The notes beneath the pieces were generated by a model. The model worked only from the letters and a program-made list of their open reading frames with translations. It searched no databases and had not been told where the DNA came from. The translations under genes and the position numbers were made by a program. DNA of 64,000 bases from Bryobacter sp. (GTDB taxonomy: Bacteria; Acidobacteriota; Terriglobia; Bryobacterales; Bryobacteraceae), in the NCBI GenBank assembly GCA_022843625.1, contig JALHNH010000002.1, forward strand, positions 124,001 through 188,000. The letters run 5' to 3'. Of the stretch, positions 8,632-17,930 are shown piece after piece; position 1 is the stretch's first letter; the number at the start of each line of letters is the position of its first letter.

Positions 8632-9498
8632 CTAGGACCAACCGTAGAGGGACTTCGCATTGAGGCCCCGGATCTTGATCCGGTCTGATTCCGAGGCGAA
8701 GGCGAAGAGCTGGTTGAGCTGTTGCTGGGCCTTTTGGAAGGCGGGTAGGTCCATGCCCAGGCCTCCCCAGATGATGCGGTCTGGGCCGAAGGATTCAAAG
8801 ACCTGTTTGACCCGTGCGGCCAGTTGCTTTGGAGAGTAATCGAGGCCTGAGAACTTCATGATTGTGTTCGGTAGCTTGGCGAGGGCGAGGACATCCTGCC
8901 ATTCGGCGTCGGTGCCCTGATTGTTGCGGCCGAGATGGTCGAGAATCACTTTGGTGCCCTTGAATTCAGCGGCGAGCTGGTGAATCGACTTGGCGTGCAT
9001 GGGGATGAAGTGCATCTGAACCATGAGGCCACGGTCGGCAACTGCGCGCCAGGTCTTGCGCATCTCAGGGGAGTCGAGGGGGCGTTCCCGGATTGAGCCG
9101 ACTGTTAGCGGATCCTTTGTGACGCGGTGGATACGTAGAGCTTTGATGCGTTTTGGCCAGCGCCTGGTGAGCTGGTCGATGCGAGCCGGGGTGTCGGGCC
9201 GGTAGGAATCAAAGAGGCAGGTTCCTTTGAAGAAGTCCTTTGAGGGTTCATTCGCGAAGCAGTATTCGAGGTAGCTGTGATCGTCCTGGTAAGGCTCGGG
9301 GTGGACGACGATGGCGTGGTCGATCTTCGCCTGCTTGACGAAGGCAAGGTAGTCTTCGAGTGTGGAAGGCTCAGGCTTGTAGGTGGCTTGGGCGTGAAAA
9401 GGGAACTTCTTCGTGTCTGCGGCAAAGAGGTGGATGTGAGTGTCGATGAGCAGCGGTTTGGGTGGAACGGCCAGGGCGAAGAAGGTGCGTCGCAGCAT
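8632..9498 (-). CDS. Amidohydrolase-family (TIM-barrel) protein
   Basis: This is a 288-residue amidohydrolase_2-type protein. It begins MLRRTFFALAVPP and then has the metal-binding IDTHIHLF strand, with later features of the family: HFIPMHAKS, VILDHLGRNNQG and DRIIWGGLGMDLP. Relatives include 2-pyrone-4,6-dicarboxylate lactonase and L-fuconolactonase; the substrate here is not evident. An upstream ATG at 9525 would add nine residues and overlap the divergent PSD1 gene, so the internal ATG was preferred. The N-terminal Arg-Arg and hydrophobic run might be a short export signal, but this is weak. It probably heads the three-gene minus-strand transcript. Confidence 0.83.
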   Translation of the reverse strand: MLRRTFFALAVPPKPLLIDTHIHLFAADTKKFPFHAQATYKPEPSTLEDYLAFVKQAKIDHAIVVHPEPYQDDHSYLEYCFANEPSKDFFKGTCLFDSYRPDTPARIDQLTRRWPKRIKALRIHRVTKDPLTVGSIRERPLDSPEMRKTWRAVADRGLMVQMHFIPMHAKSIHQLAAEFKGTKVILDHLGRNNQGTDAEWQDVLALAKLPNTIMKFSGLDYSPKQLAARVKQVFESFGPDRIIWGGLGMDLPAFQKAQQQLNQLFAFASESDRIKIRGLNAKSLYGWS

Positions 9499-9523
9499 AT
9501 TGCAATGATATGCTCCAACCATC

Positions 9524-11851
9524 ATGTCCTTCTGGCTTATTCTCGTTTTGGCCCAAGAGCCTCTGCTGCCATTGCTGTCAAAGCAGTGTGGGGCTTGTCA
9601 CACGGGCAAGCAGGCGCAGGGCGGATTGTCGATGGATTCAATTGAGGCTCTGAAAAAGGGGGGCAAGCACGGGGCTGCGTTGACTCCCGGGGTGAGTGCA
9701 GAGAGTTTGCTGCTTCAGTATGTGACTGGAGAGAAGACGCCGCGGATGCCGCTTGGAGGCGAACTGGATGCGAAGGCCGTCAGCGACTTGCGCGCCGCCA
9801 TTGACGCGATGCCCAAAGGCGCGGTTGTGTCCAGACGGGATGCGCATTTCGAGTGGTTGCTGAAGAAGCCAGGTGCTGTGGCGGTACCGGAAGTTGCACA
9901 GAAGAGTTGGGTGCGGAATCCCATCGACGCCTTCGTGATGGCTGGCCTGGAGAAGCAGGGGATGAAGCCGGCTGCGGAAGCGTCCCGGCGGGTGCTATTG
10001 AGGCGGATCTACTTTGATCTGATCGGTGTGCCTCCAAGTCCGGAGGAGATGAAGAAGTTCGAAGCTGATACGGATCCGTTGGCTTATGAGAAGGCTATTG
10101 ACCGATTGCTTGCAGACTCTCGATATGGCGAGCGCTGGGGCCGGCATTGGCTGGATCTGGTCCGCTACGCCGAGTCTGACGGGTTTGCCATTGATGGGGA
10201 GAGGCCGACAGCGTGGCGGTATCGAGACTATGTGATCCGGGCGCACAATCAGGACAAACCATATAACGTCTTTGTGCAGGAGCAGCTTGCCGGAGATGAA
10301 GGCAAGAGCAAGAATCAGGTGGCTTTGGGCTTCTACCGGTTCGCGCCGTGGGAAGCCGATGCAAACTCAAAGAAGCTTCTTCGGCAGGACTTTCTTAACG
10401 ACATTACAAGCACTGTAGGCAGTGTGTTTCTGGGCATGACGACAGGTTGCGCGCAGTGCCATGACCACAAGTACGATCCGATCTCACATAAGGATTACTA
10501 CCGCTTGCAGGCTTTCTTTGCCGGGACTGCCATTGCGGATCTGCCTGTGGGCTTTGAGGAGGCAGAGCGTCCCAAAGAGATGCGGAAACGGATGCGGGGG
10601 CATGAGGATGCGGCCGAGGCCGGACAAGTGGAACTGGACAGGCAAAAGGAAGCGCTCAAGCAGAAGTATCTAAGCCTGAACAAGGATGAAGAGGGACTCA
10701 AGAAGTTTCTGGGCAAGCTCAATACCCGTAATCTGTTCTTCCTCGAGCAAGACTTGCCGCTGGTCAAGGAGCCGGAGTGGCGTGAGCCGTTGCGACGATA
10801 CTTTGAGACTCGCGATGGAGTGCAGCGGGAGCAGGAGTTGGCGAAGCGGCATCAGGCCCTTGCTTATGCGATCCGCGATGTGGCCCCACCGGCAGCGCCT
10901 GAGATTCCGGATACCTATGTACTGACTGGCGGGGATCTGAACGCCAAGGGCGAGAAGGTGAAGGCGGGCTTTCTGTCTTGTGTGGCCGGGACTGAGCCGG
11001 CTGAGATTCCATTTGCCGGAGGGAGTAACGGGTTGCGCCTTGCGCTTTCAGACTGGATTGCATCAGACAAGAATCCATTTACGGCAAGGGTGATGGTGAA
11101 CCGGATCTGGCAGAGGCACTGGGGCGAAGGGCTGGTAAGGACTCCGAGTGATTTTGGCAAGAACGGTGATGTGCCATCGCATCCCGAGTTGCTGGACTGG
11201 ATGGCGAACGAGTTCATTGCCAAGGGTTGGAGCTTAAAGGCCATGCACAGGCTGATGCTCACATCGGCTACCTATCGACAAGCCAGCGTTAATGCCGAGC
11301 AGGCGACCTATGCGGCAAAGGATCCGACCAATCGGATGCTGTGGAGAATGAACTGGCAGCGGCTGGATGCTGAGGTGTTGCGTGATTCGATCCTGTCGAT
11401 CAGCGGAAGGCTGAATCCGGAAATGGGCGGGCCGCCGGTTGTGTTTGATGTGCCGGCGGATGTAGCTCAGGGCTTTGAGTTCTTCAAGTGGTTCCCTTCG
11501 TCTGAGGAGCAGCAGCGGAGGCGGAGCATTTATCTGCTGCAGCGGCGGAGCGTCTTGCTGCCGATGGCGGAGACCTTTGATGCACCGAATCTGAGTTCGA
11601 GTTGTGCTCGCAGGTTGACGACGATTGTGGCGCCACAGGCTTTGACGTTGCTCAATGGGGCGTTGACCCGGACCGAGGCGAAGCATTTTGAGGCCAGGCT
11701 GGCCGGGGCCAAAGATGCAGTAAACGAGGCGTTCTGGTTGGTCCTGGGACGCGGGCCGACGGCTGATGAACGTAAGATGAGTGCGAAGTTGAGCCTTTCT
11801 TCACTTGGTGTTGTGTTGTTCAATCTGAACGAATTTCTGTTTGTGGAGTAA
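9524..11851 (+). CDS. PSD1 (DUF1549/DUF1553) cytochrome c-like protein, first copy
   Basis: This is a 775-residue exported protein. A short hydrophobic leader (MSFWLILVLAQ) is followed by a haem-binding CGACH at residues 22-26 within a PSCyt1-type domain. A DUF1549 region follows (RIYFDLIGVPPSPEE, YGERWGRHWLDLVRYAESDG), with a second CAQCHDHKYDP motif. The C-terminal DUF1553 region has MVNRIWQRHWGEGLVRTPSD and RLMLTSATYRQAS. These proteins are abundant in planctomycetes, verrucomicrobia and acidobacteria and are almost always paired with a DUF1501 protein. Proposed roles concern extracellular degradation of complex substrates, but the chemistry is unproven. It starts 25 bases from the divergent amidohydrolase and heads the PSD1 operon. 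Confidence 0.9.
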   Translation: MSFWLILVLAQEPLLPLLSKQCGACHTGKQAQGGLSMDSIEALKKGGKHGAALTPGVSAESLLLQYVTGEKTPRMPLGGELDAKAVSDLRAAIDAMPKGAVVSRRDAHFEWLLKKPGAVAVPEVAQKSWVRNPIDAFVMAGLEKQGMKPAAEASRRVLLRRIYFDLIGVPPSPEEMKKFEADTDPLAYEKAIDRLLADSRYGERWGRHWLDLVRYAESDGFAIDGERPTAWRYRDYVIRAHNQDKPYNVFVQEQLAGDEGKSKNQVALGFYRFAPWEADANSKKLLRQDFLNDITSTVGSVFLGMTTGCAQCHDHKYDPISHKDYYRLQAFFAGTAIADLPVGFEEAERPKEMRKRMRGHEDAAEAGQVELDRQKEALKQKYLSLNKDEEGLKKFLGKLNTRNLFFLEQDLPLVKEPEWREPLRRYFETRDGVQREQELAKRHQALAYAIRDVAPPAAPEIPDTYVLTGGDLNAKGEKVKAGFLSCVAGTEPAEIPFAGGSNGLRLALSDWIASDKNPFTARVMVNRIWQRHWGEGLVRTPSDFGKNGDVPSHPELLDWMANEFIAKGWSLKAMHRLMLTSATYRQASVNAEQATYAAKDPTNRMLWRMNWQRLDAEVLRDSILSISGRLNPEMGGPPVVFDVPADVAQGFEFFKWFPSSEEQQRRRSIYLLQRRSVLLPMAETFDAPNLSSSCARRLTTIVAPQALTLLNGALTRTEAKHFEARLAGAKDAVNEAFWLVLGRGPTADERKMSAKLSLSSLGVVLFNLNEFLFVE

Positions 11852-11855
11852 TGAG

Positions 11856-13193
11856 ATGAATCGAAGACAATTCACATTCGGACTGTCGGCCGCGGCACTG
11901 AGCCATCTTGAGGCCGGGACTCATCATGAAGCAAAGGCCGATGCCTGTATCTTCCTGGCGATGCTGGGCGGGGTGAGCCAGATTGACACGTTTGATCCGA
12001 AGCCGAAGCTGGCGGATCTCAATGGAAAGATCATGGACTGGTCCAAGGAGAAGAAGACGGATCAGCCGAATCTGTTTGCCAAGCCGAGGAAGTTTGTTGC
12101 CAGCCCTTTCCAGTTTCAGAAGTATGGACAAAGCGGGCGCGAGGTGTCGGAGCTTCTGCCGCATACGGCGAAGATGGTGGACGAGCTGGCGATCTGCCGT
12201 AGCGTGCAGTCGGATAACGGGAACCACCCGGCAGCGGTGTTTCAGATGAATACCGGCTTTATCATTCCGGGGAATCCTTCGATGGGGGCCTGGGTGACTT
12301 ATGGGCTGGGGACAGGCAACAAGAATTTACCAGCCTTTGTAGCGATGCCGGATTTCCGGTCGATTCCGTTTAGCGGTGCTCAGCAGTGGGGAAGCGGGTA
12401 TTTGCCGGCCGAGTTTCAAGGGACTGTATTGAGGGCTACCAATGAGCCGATTCGCGATTTAGCGTCGCCGCTCAATGTCGATACTGAAGCCGAGCGCGAG
12501 GCTTTGCGGGGCATGAACGGCAACTTTGCGAATTTAAGGGCCGATTATCCGGACTTGCGGGCGCGGATGGATTCCTATGAGCTGGCTTACCGGATGCAGC
12601 TCGAAGTGCCGCGGGTGTTGTCGATTGATGCGGAGCCCGAGCATGTGAAGGAAGCTTATGGCCTGAATGACCCGGTAACGGCATCGTTTGGGCGAAGGTG
12701 TCTGATGGCCCGAAAGCTGGTGGAGGCGGGGGTGAGGTTTGTCGAGGTCTTTACGCCTTCTCAGAGTTGGGATGCCCATGGGGATATCCGGAAGAATCAC
12801 GAGAAGAATGCCCGGGAGACGGACAAGCCGATTGCGGCTTTGCTCGCCGATTTGAAGCAGCGGGGGATGCTGAAGAAGACGCTGGTGGTTTATATGGGCG
12901 AGTTTGGCCGGACGCCGGATACGCCGGCCGATCAAGCCACGCCGGGGCGGGATCACAACACGAGATGCCAGAGTATGTGGTTTGCCGGAGGCGGGATGAA
13001 GGGTGGATCCATGATCGGAACCACCGATGAGATCGGGCACAAGGCGGTTGAGAATGTCTATCACATGCATGATGTGCATGCGACGATTCTGCATCAGATG
13101 GGGCTGAACGATATGCGTCTGACTTATTACTTTGGCGGGCGCAATCGCCGTTTGACGGATCTTGGTGGAAGATTGATCAAAGAGCTTGTTTGA
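11856..13193 (+). CDS. DUF1501 protein, first copy
   Basis: This is a 445-residue DUF1501 protein with a twin-arginine-like leader (MNRRQFTFGLSAAALS). Family motifs visible are GGVSQIDTFDPKP, FGRRCLMARKLVEAGVRFVEV, YMGEFGRTPD and GRDHNTRCQSMWFAGGG; the last Asp-His and the HDVHATILHQMGL segment resemble metal ligands of the alkaline phosphatase/sulfatase fold. The ATG at 11856 lies 4 bases after the preceding stop; a TTG 15 bases upstream is in frame but would spoil the leader. It is expected to act with its upstream PSD1 partner outside the cytoplasm. Substrate unknown. Confidence 0.9.
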   Translation: MNRRQFTFGLSAAALSHLEAGTHHEAKADACIFLAMLGGVSQIDTFDPKPKLADLNGKIMDWSKEKKTDQPNLFAKPRKFVASPFQFQKYGQSGREVSELLPHTAKMVDELAICRSVQSDNGNHPAAVFQMNTGFIIPGNPSMGAWVTYGLGTGNKNLPAFVAMPDFRSIPFSGAQQWGSGYLPAEFQGTVLRATNEPIRDLASPLNVDTEAEREALRGMNGNFANLRADYPDLRARMDSYELAYRMQLEVPRVLSIDAEPEHVKEAYGLNDPVTASFGRRCLMARKLVEAGVRFVEVFTPSQSWDAHGDIRKNHEKNARETDKPIAALLADLKQRGMLKKTLVVYMGEFGRTPDTPADQATPGRDHNTRCQSMWFAGGGMKGGSMIGTTDEIGHKAVENVYHMHDVHATILHQMGLNDMRLTYYFGGRNRRLTDLGGRLIKELV

Positions 13194-15583
13194 TGAAATG
13201 GTTTTATTTTGTACTGGTCTGTTTTAGCGCTCTTGCGGGAGTGGAGGATGACGCCCGGCGTGTGCTCGCAGGTAAGTGCGGTGCTTGTCACGGGGCAACG
13301 GCGATGGGTGGGTTGCGCCTCGATTCGGCTGAGGGCTTTCTGAAGGGTGGCAAGAGTGGGCGGCCTGTTCAGGAGGCTTTGCTTCAGGCCGTTCGAAGTG
13401 GGGTGATGCCACCTGGTGGAAAGCTCAAGCCGGAGGAAGTGGCAACTCTTGAGAAGTGGGTGGCAAGCGGAGCAAAGTGGCCCGGTGATCATTGGGCCTG
13501 GAAGCCTTTGCGGACGGTGCCTGGTTCGTTTGAATTTCCTGTGGAGGGTCCGGTTGCGGATCGCCGGACTCTGGTGAGGCGTTTGTATTTTGATTTGACG
13601 GGCTTGCCGCCGGTTGTGCCTGAGAAGGATACGAAGCCGGGATGGCAGGGACGGCTGGTGGATCGTTTGATTGCTTCACCGCAGTTTGGTGAGCATTGGG
13701 GACGGCATTGGCTGGACGTGGCGCGGTATGGGGAAGACGACTTCAGCGGAACGGCGGTGCAGCCGTATCCGAATGCGTGGCGGTACCGGGACTGGGTGAT
13801 TGGGGCAGTGAATCGCAATATGCCCTATGACCGTTTTCTGATGGCGCAGTTGGCGGGGGATTCGATTGGGGAACCGGGTGGACTCGGTTTGACTGGACTC
13901 GGGCCCTGGTATTACGGGATCTCTCAACCGCCGCAGGCACGGGCGGATGAGCGGCATGACCGAGTGGATGTTGTGAGCCGCGGGATGCTGGGTGTGACGG
14001 TGGCTTGTGCGCGGTGTCATGACCACAAGTACGACCCGTTTAGCCAGAAGGATTATTACGCGTTGGCCGGTGTGTTTGCCAGTTCGGCTTACAAGGAGTA
14101 TCCGCTGGTGCCGGAGGCTGAGGCAGCGGCTTGGCGGGAGCAGAAGAAGCAACTGGATGCGGCAGAGAAGAAGCTCGAGAAGTTTCTGGCGGGGCAGGCT
14201 GAGGTGTTGCGCGAGAAGTTCGCAGTTGGCATGTGGCGGTACATGATGGGCGGGCTGACTGGTGATGCGACGGGGCTCAATGCCGAGCTTGTGATGCGGT
14301 GGTGTGAGTACCTGAAGAAGCCCGAGGAGTTTCATCCCTATTTGAAGAGCTGGTTTGAGGGGCCGACCGAGGAGAAGGCGCGGGCGTTTGAGGCCCTGAT
14401 GCTGGATATCGCTGCCGAGAAAAAGAAGGTGGATGAGGAGAACCGGTTGACGGTGGAGGCGGCGGCCAAGGTTGCTGTGAAGCCGAAGCGGACGATTGTT
14501 TTGCCGGGTGGGTATCGCAGTGACGAGGACTTTAATCCGGGGGCGGATGTGGCGGTGAAGTCGATTCCTCGTGACCGGTATGTGGCTTATAACCGGACTT
14601 TTCTTGAGGGCGGGGCGCCGATGCGCTTCCCGAGCGAGTTGACGGTAAGACTACTTGAGGGGGCGGCCAAGGCAGAGTACGAAACGCTGAAGGCGGATCG
14701 GGATCGTTTGAAGAAGTCGTTGCCGGAGAAGTATCCGTATTTTGACGGGATCGGTGAGTTTGAGAGCTGGGATCTGAATCTGGACAAGCGGGGAAACCCG
14801 GAGGATCCGGGCGAGGTGGTGCCGAGGCGTTTCCCGATGGTGTTGAGTGGCGGGAAGGTGATTCCTCTGAATCAGGGGAGCGGGCGATTGCAGTTGGCCG
14901 AGACAGTGGCGCATCATCCGCTGGCGGCGCGGGTTGCGGTGAACCGGATCTGGATGCATTTGTTTGGCCAGGGAATTGTAAGGACTCCATCGAACTTTGG
15001 GCTCGCCGGGGATCGGCCGCGGAATCCGGAGTTGCTGGAATATCTGGCGGCTCGTTTTGTTGCTTTGAACTATGACCTGAAGGCAATGGTTCGGGAAATC
15101 GTGATGAGTGAGGCCTATCAGCGGAGACCTGAGCGGAAGCGTTTGACGGCAGAGCAGTTTCGGGATGCGATGCTGGCTGTGTCGGGCCGGCTGGACTTGA
15201 AGGTAGGTGGCAAAAGTGAGGAGTTAAAGCCTGAGATGCGGCGGCGGACGGTGTATGCGAAGGTGGGCCGGTTTCAAGCGGATGAGACGTTGTCATTGTT
15301 TGACTTGCCTAGCGCGGCTGTGACTTGCGAGCAGCGGGTGGTGACGAATGTGCCGTTGCAAAAGTTGTTCTATTTGAATTCCGAGATGGTGGCGGTGGAG
15401 GCTGAGGCGCTGGGACTGCGGCTGAAGAAGATGGGTTTGAAGCGGGGGTATGAGTTGTTGTTTCAACGTGAGCCGAGTGCGAGTGAAAAGCGGGCGGCGA
15501 AGGAGTTTCTCGCTGGTGGCGGGACGTGGAAGCAGTATGCACAAGTCTTGTTGAGTACGAATGAGTTCAGCTATGTCGATTGA
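13193..15583 (+). CDS. PSD1 (DUF1549/DUF1553) cytochrome c-like protein, second copy
   Basis: This 796-residue paralogue of the first PSD1 protein has a signal peptide (MKWFYFVLVCFSALAG), a haem motif CGACH near residue 30, and the DUF1549 core (RRLYFDLTGLPP, FGEHWGRHWLDVARYGEDD) with CARCHDHKYDPFSQKDYY. The C-terminus carries the DUF1553 core (VAVNRIWMHLFGQGIVRTPS, EIVMSEAYQRRP). The start ATG overlaps the previous stop by one base (TGATG), so translation is coupled. Compared with the first copy it has a longer middle helical part. Together the two pairs look like an old tandem duplication of a PSD1-DUF1501 unit. Confidence 0.9.
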   Translation: MKWFYFVLVCFSALAGVEDDARRVLAGKCGACHGATAMGGLRLDSAEGFLKGGKSGRPVQEALLQAVRSGVMPPGGKLKPEEVATLEKWVASGAKWPGDHWAWKPLRTVPGSFEFPVEGPVADRRTLVRRLYFDLTGLPPVVPEKDTKPGWQGRLVDRLIASPQFGEHWGRHWLDVARYGEDDFSGTAVQPYPNAWRYRDWVIGAVNRNMPYDRFLMAQLAGDSIGEPGGLGLTGLGPWYYGISQPPQARADERHDRVDVVSRGMLGVTVACARCHDHKYDPFSQKDYYALAGVFASSAYKEYPLVPEAEAAAWREQKKQLDAAEKKLEKFLAGQAEVLREKFAVGMWRYMMGGLTGDATGLNAELVMRWCEYLKKPEEFHPYLKSWFEGPTEEKARAFEALMLDIAAEKKKVDEENRLTVEAAAKVAVKPKRTIVLPGGYRSDEDFNPGADVAVKSIPRDRYVAYNRTFLEGGAPMRFPSELTVRLLEGAAKAEYETLKADRDRLKKSLPEKYPYFDGIGEFESWDLNLDKRGNPEDPGEVVPRRFPMVLSGGKVIPLNQGSGRLQLAETVAHHPLAARVAVNRIWMHLFGQGIVRTPSNFGLAGDRPRNPELLEYLAARFVALNYDLKAMVREIVMSEAYQRRPERKRLTAEQFRDAMLAVSGRLDLKVGGKSEELKPEMRRRTVYAKVGRFQADETLSLFDLPSAAVTCEQRVVTNVPLQKLFYLNSEMVAVEAEALGLRLKKMGLKRGYELLFQREPSASEKRAAKEFLAGGGTWKQYAQVLLSTNEFSYVD

Positions 15584-16952
15584 TCGTTTGCCGATTCATG
15601 GGGCCTCTGTTCATCCGCGCTGGTCGCGGCGGGAGGTGTTGTCGCGGCTGGCTGGAGGATTGGGGCTGGCTGGTTTGGCGCAGGGGGCGACGCATCATCC
15701 GGCGAAAGCGAAACGGTTGATCTACATTGTGCTTAACGGCGGGATGTCGCAGGTGGATACGTTTGACCCGAAGCCGATGTTGCGCAAGTATCATGGGCAG
15801 CCGATGCCGGGCGGGTCGCCTAAGACAGAGAGGGTGACGGGGACGCTGATGCAGTCGCCGTTTGAGTTTGTGCGTGGTTCGAAGTGCGGGACTGAGGTTT
15901 CGGAGATCTTTCCTCGCATGGGCAAGTTGATGGACGATTGCTGTGTGATCCGGAGCATGCATACGGATGTTCCGAATCATGAGCCATCGCTGTTTATGAT
16001 CAATTGCGGGGCGATTCAGCCGGGGCGACCGAGTTTGGGAAGCTGGCTGATGTATGGGCTGGGGACGGAGAACCAGAATTTGCCGGGCTTTGTGGTGTTG
16101 TGTCCGGGCGTGCCGGTGGTGGGTCCGCCGTTGTGGTCGAGCGCGTTTTTGCCGGCGGTGTTTCAGGGGACGTTTTTGAAGAATGAGAGCTCGGACCCAT
16201 ATGAGTTGATCCGGCATATCAAGCCTCAGGCGGATGCAACGGCGCAGCGGCGGCAACTGGATTTGCTGGCACGACTCAATCGTGAGCATCTGGCAACGAG
16301 GCCCGGGGATTCGCAGCTTGAGGGATCGATTGCGGCGATGGAGACCGCGTTCCGGATGCAGACAGAGGCACCGGATGCGTTTGATGTGCGCAAGGAGGAT
16401 GAGGCGACGCGTCAAAGGTATGGGGACCATGATTTTGGGCGAAGCTGTCTGATGGCGCGGCGGCTGGTGGAGCGTGGGGTGAGGATGGTGCAGATTTACT
16501 ACGGCAACAGCCAGCCGTGGGATAACCACGAGGATATTCTGGTGCACAAGAGGCTGGCGGCAAGGACGGATCCGGGAGTGGCTTCGTTAATTGAAGATTT
16601 GAAGGCCAGAGGTTTGTTTGAGGACACGCTGGTGGTGCTGGGTACGGAGTTTGGCCGGACGCCGGCAGTGGAGACGGGGGCGACGACGAAGTTGCAGAAT
16701 GGCCGGGATCACAACTCGTTCGGTTTTAGTGTGGTGCTGGCTGGCGGGGGTGTGCAGGGCGGGATGACGTATGGAGCGACTGATGATTTTGGGTTCCGCG
16801 CGGTGGAGAAGCGTTGCTATAACCATGATCTGAATGCGACGATTCTGCATTTGATGGGGATCGATCACACGAAGCTGACTTATAACTACAGCGGGCGGGA
16901 TTTCCGGCTGACGGATGTGGCGGGTAATGTGGTGCGTGAGATCCTGGCCTAG
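15573..16952 (+). CDS. DUF1501 protein, second copy
   Basis: This DUF1501 protein of about 459 residues starts MSIDRLPIHGASVHPRWSRR, a leader with a twin-arginine-like RREVLSRLAGGLGLAGLA. It shares all the motifs of the first copy: GGMSQVDTFDPKP, FGRSCLMARRLVERGVRMVQI, GTEFGRTPAVE, GRDHNSFGFSVVLAGGG and HDLNATILHLMGIDH. An ATG 12 bases upstream is also in frame and overlaps the previous gene more. It is the last gene of the four-gene operon and is followed directly by a hairpin terminator. Confidence 0.9.
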   Translation: MSIDRLPIHGASVHPRWSRREVLSRLAGGLGLAGLAQGATHHPAKAKRLIYIVLNGGMSQVDTFDPKPMLRKYHGQPMPGGSPKTERVTGTLMQSPFEFVRGSKCGTEVSEIFPRMGKLMDDCCVIRSMHTDVPNHEPSLFMINCGAIQPGRPSLGSWLMYGLGTENQNLPGFVVLCPGVPVVGPPLWSSAFLPAVFQGTFLKNESSDPYELIRHIKPQADATAQRRQLDLLARLNREHLATRPGDSQLEGSIAAMETAFRMQTEAPDAFDVRKEDEATRQRYGDHDFGRSCLMARRLVERGVRMVQIYYGNSQPWDNHEDILVHKRLAARTDPGVASLIEDLKARGLFEDTLVVLGTEFGRTPAVETGATTKLQNGRDHNSFGFSVVLAGGGVQGGMTYGATDDFGFRAVEKRCYNHDLNATILHLMGIDHTKLTYNYSGRDFRLTDVAGNVVREILA

Positions 16953-16976
16953 CCGGCCTGCGCGATTGCAGGCCGG
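16953..16976 (+). terminator. Hairpin after the PSD1/DUF1501 operon
   Basis: CCGGCCTGC and GCAGGCCGG form a perfect 9-base stem with a 6-base loop (GCGATT), starting at the base after the stop codon. There is no T-tract, so it may act as a stabiliser or Rho-assisted terminator rather than a strict intrinsic one. Confidence 0.65.
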
Positions 16977-17144
16977 TAGAGACACTTGTGGCGTTGGTGT
17001 CTGGAGAGGGGTTCGGTTGTCAGAGAACTTGTGCGGCGGACAGAGGACTTGAGGTCCCTGTTGTCACTGTCCCGCGCCCCCGGAAGGGTTTTCCGAGGTA
17101 TTGGTAATGGTCTGGAATCCTGGTATACAGCAGAAGTGTGAGCT

Positions 17145-17684
17145 TCAAGCTACTAGCAATAAAGGGTTTAGCTCCAATTTGGCTTTGTTTGCGATTTTTC
17201 GCACGTGTTCGAGGCGGTTGAGGGTTCGCTGGAAGAGTGCCATGAGGCGGAGTTCCATCGCCTCCTGGCGAGCAAAGGACGGCTTCAGGTTTTCGAGTTT
17301 TTCCATGGCGAGGACGGTGACCTGAGTGGGCGTAGGTCTGCCTTGCGCGGGCTGGATTTGGGTTTGTTCCGTGATTACTTCTTCGATGGCCTGATTGAGG
17401 CGCATTTGGATGAGAGATGTGATGCGGCGGCGACGCCAGACGGTTTGGATGAGTTGGTCGACGAGTTCGAGTTCGGTCGGAGTTTGGGGCTGGAGTTCAT
17501 CGAGAATTTCCTGAGCCAGATTCTTGAAGATGCCGGGGTCTTCGGTTTTGAGGATGTGGGTTTCGCTGCAGGCGCCGTGACGGAGAGCGTTGAGGCTCGA
17601 TTTGAATTTGCCTTCGCGGGTTTTGGGGCCAGTGCTTTTTTGGGAGTTACGGCGATTCGCCGCGATCTGTTTTTCGGTTGCCAT
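17145..17684 (-). CDS. Conserved hypothetical protein of a multicopy acidobacterial family
   Basis: This is a 179-residue, charged, probably cytoplasmic protein. The N-terminus MATEKQIAANRRNSQKSTGP followed by NALRHGACSE is a pattern I recognise as recurring in many copies in acidobacterial and planctomycete genomes, without known function. The middle is helical (LVDQLIQTVWRRRRITSLIQ) and probably coiled-coil. AAGGA precedes the ATG by 9 bases. It stands alone on its strand between the PSD1 operon and the VapBC-like pair. The spread of the family in strain-specific copies suggests mobility, but no flanking transposase is seen. Confidence 0.75.
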   Translation of the reverse strand: MATEKQIAANRRNSQKSTGPKTREGKFKSSLNALRHGACSETHILKTEDPGIFKNLAQEILDELQPQTPTELELVDQLIQTVWRRRRITSLIQMRLNQAIEEVITEQTQIQPAQGRPTPTQVTVLAMEKLENLKPSFARQEAMELRLMALFQRTLNRLEHVRKIANKAKLELNPLLLVA

Positions 17685-17846
17685 GAGGATTCGTCCTTCA
17701 GTAACTGCTTAGTTTTTTAGTTGGGCATCAGTATTCGCCCGGGCTCAGTTTTAGCAGAGGGGTGAAATGGGGTTGGTGGGGTGCTGGCGGTAAGTGATTG
17801 AAAACAGGGGCAATATAAATTTTTGTGTGGTGTGAATTAGAAAAAC

Positions 17847-17911
17847 TCTCAAAAACCATTGAGGAAAATGAGTGCAGTCGGTGGGATAGTTCCGTCTGAT
17901 GCCTTTCTGAA
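17847..17911. repeat. Dispersed intergenic repeat, copy A
   Basis: Contains CATTGAGGAAAATGAG (17857-17872) and AGTTCCGTCTGATGC (17888-17902), with the two blocks starting 31 bases apart. Copy B further right has both blocks at exactly the same spacing and in the same orientation. The copy lies just past the 3' end of the PIN toxin gene. Confidence 0.7.
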
Positions 17912-17930
17912 GAATAGAGGCGATTCCAAA

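Noticed and set aside
13676..16547. Minus-strand frames of up to 326 codons opposite the second PSD1/DUF1501 pair
   Set aside because: Arg/His/Pro-rich sequence without domains; the plus strand has full-length family members.
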